Source: DATLGD01 sp035540755
GTDB lineage: Bacteria; Actinomycetota; Actinomycetes; Mycobacteriales; SCTD01
Length of the DNA: 5,486 nucleotides
Reading direction: 5' to 3'
Assembly: GCA_035540755.1 (NCBI GenBank)
Contig: DATLGD010000134.1
Location: forward strand, 1-5,486
A program made the translations under genes and the position numbers. Below, in pieces: positions 5,062 to 5,486 of this stretch. The notes beneath the pieces are model-generated. The model ran no database searches, was not told where the DNA came from, and saw only the letters and a program-made list of their open reading frames with translations. Position 1 is the first letter of the stretch. Every line of letters begins with the position of its first letter.

Positions 5062-5486
5062 GCACCCCGAGGACGGCCGCGGTGCGCCGCGCTCTGGGCG
5101 CCGGCGCCCTGTGCCTGACGCTGGTCCTGTCCGGCTGCGCCGTCGACGCGCGCGACGAGATCCGGGGCAAGGTCGGCGACATCACCGACGCCGCCAACGC
5201 CCGTGACGCCGACGACGTCCGCCGCGGCGTCGACGAGCTGCAGCGGCTGCTCGACAGCGCCGTGCGCAACGGCGAGATGAGCTCGGCGGAGGCCGCCCGG
5301 ATCGCCGAGCTCGCCGCCCTGCTGCGCGAGCGGGCGGACCTGCTCGACGAGCAGCCGGAGCCCGAGCTGACGCCGGAGGAGACCGAGGAGCCGGTCGAGG
5401 AGCCCGAGCCCGAGCCGGAGCCGACGACGCCGCCCCCGACCACGCCGCCGCCGTCGCCGAGAAGGGCACGCCGCACGAGGTCTACC
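5058..5486 (+). CDS. Second small lipoprotein, paralogue of the first (3' end missing or frameshifted)
   Basis: The ATG overlaps the stop of the preceding lipoprotein gene (ATGA, 5058-5061), and the frame stays open for 143 codons to the window edge. The N-terminus has basic residues, a hydrophobic core and the lipobox LSGC with Cys27 (codon 5136-5138). The mature domain (27-99) aligns without gaps to residues 21-93 of the first lipoprotein, sharing about 34 of 73 residues, including the V-x2-I-T, A-N-x-R-D-A and L-D-x-A-V-R-x-G patterns. It then diverges: in place of a coiled coil there is a Glu/Pro-rich tail (PEPEPEPEPTTPPPTTPPP), which is probably extended and may cross the wall. The last nine or so codons (from about 5460) include AGA, AGG, GCA and TCT, unlike the rest of the gene, and suggest a frameshift near 5455-5460. 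Function unknown; its place after the kinase suggests a shared role. Confidence 0.85.
   Translation, partial: MSTPRTAAVRRALGAGALCLTLVLSGCAVDARDEIRGKVGDITDAANARDADDVRRGVDELQRLLDSAVRNGEMSSAEAARIAELAALLRERADLLDEQPEPELTPEETEEPVEEPEPEPEPTTPPPTTPPPSPRRARRTRST

Noticed and set aside
4577..5476. Minus-strand open frame opposite both lipoproteins
   Set aside because: It consists of Gly/Ser/Arg low-complexity sequence mirrored from the Glu/Ala and Pro/Glu repeats; the + strand has two intact signal peptides and overlapping starts.

Overview
The window is a densely packed, very high-GC stretch with all genes on the + strand. Codons end almost always in G or C, there are GTG starts, and four successive gene junctions overlap by 4 bp. 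The aspartokinase has actinobacterial features: two subunits from one gene, and close similarity to the Corynebacterium glutamicum enzyme as I remember it. This points to an actinomycete. The style of the Ser/Thr kinase would fit Geodermatophilaceae or relatives, but that family placement is only a guess.

Layout. Positions 1-980 hold the 3' part of a gene for a secreted alpha/beta hydrolase that ends in an LPATG sortase sorting signal. A 37-bp gap (981-1017) carries a TAGAGT -10 box placed for a leaderless or nearly leaderless transcript. From 1018 onward there is one apparent operon: aspartokinase (lysC/ask, 1018-2271), aspartate-semialdehyde dehydrogenase (asd, 2268-3305), a one-pass membrane Ser/Thr protein kinase without PASTA domains (3302-4474), and two small lipoproteins (4471-5061 and 5058 to the window end). 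Each start codon overlaps the previous stop codon (ATGA, GTGA, GTGA, ATGA), so translational coupling is likely throughout. Inside lysC there is a GTG with a GAGGAG ribosome-binding site at the position expected for the separately translated regulatory beta subunit.

How the genes may work together. LysC and Asd catalyse the first two steps of the aspartate pathway, which leads to lysine, threonine, methionine and, through diaminopimelate, peptidoglycan. The kinase has an intact catalytic core, a Pro/Arg/Ala-rich juxtamembrane linker with two T-x-x-L sites, one membrane helix and an external tail of about 40 residues. The two lipoproteins should sit on the outer face of the same membrane. They are paralogues, about 34 of 73 mature N-terminal residues being identical, but have very different tails: an Ala/Glu coiled coil in one and a Pro/Glu/Thr-rich tail in the other. 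The most interesting hypothesis is a membrane signalling module (kinase plus two lipoprotein partners) hard-wired to the enzymes that commit aspartate to cell-wall precursor and amino-acid synthesis. This is inference from gene order and small motifs, not demonstrated function.

The last ~28 bases look frameshifted: codon quality collapses in the lipoprotein frame and recovers in another. This could be a base error or a real lesion.
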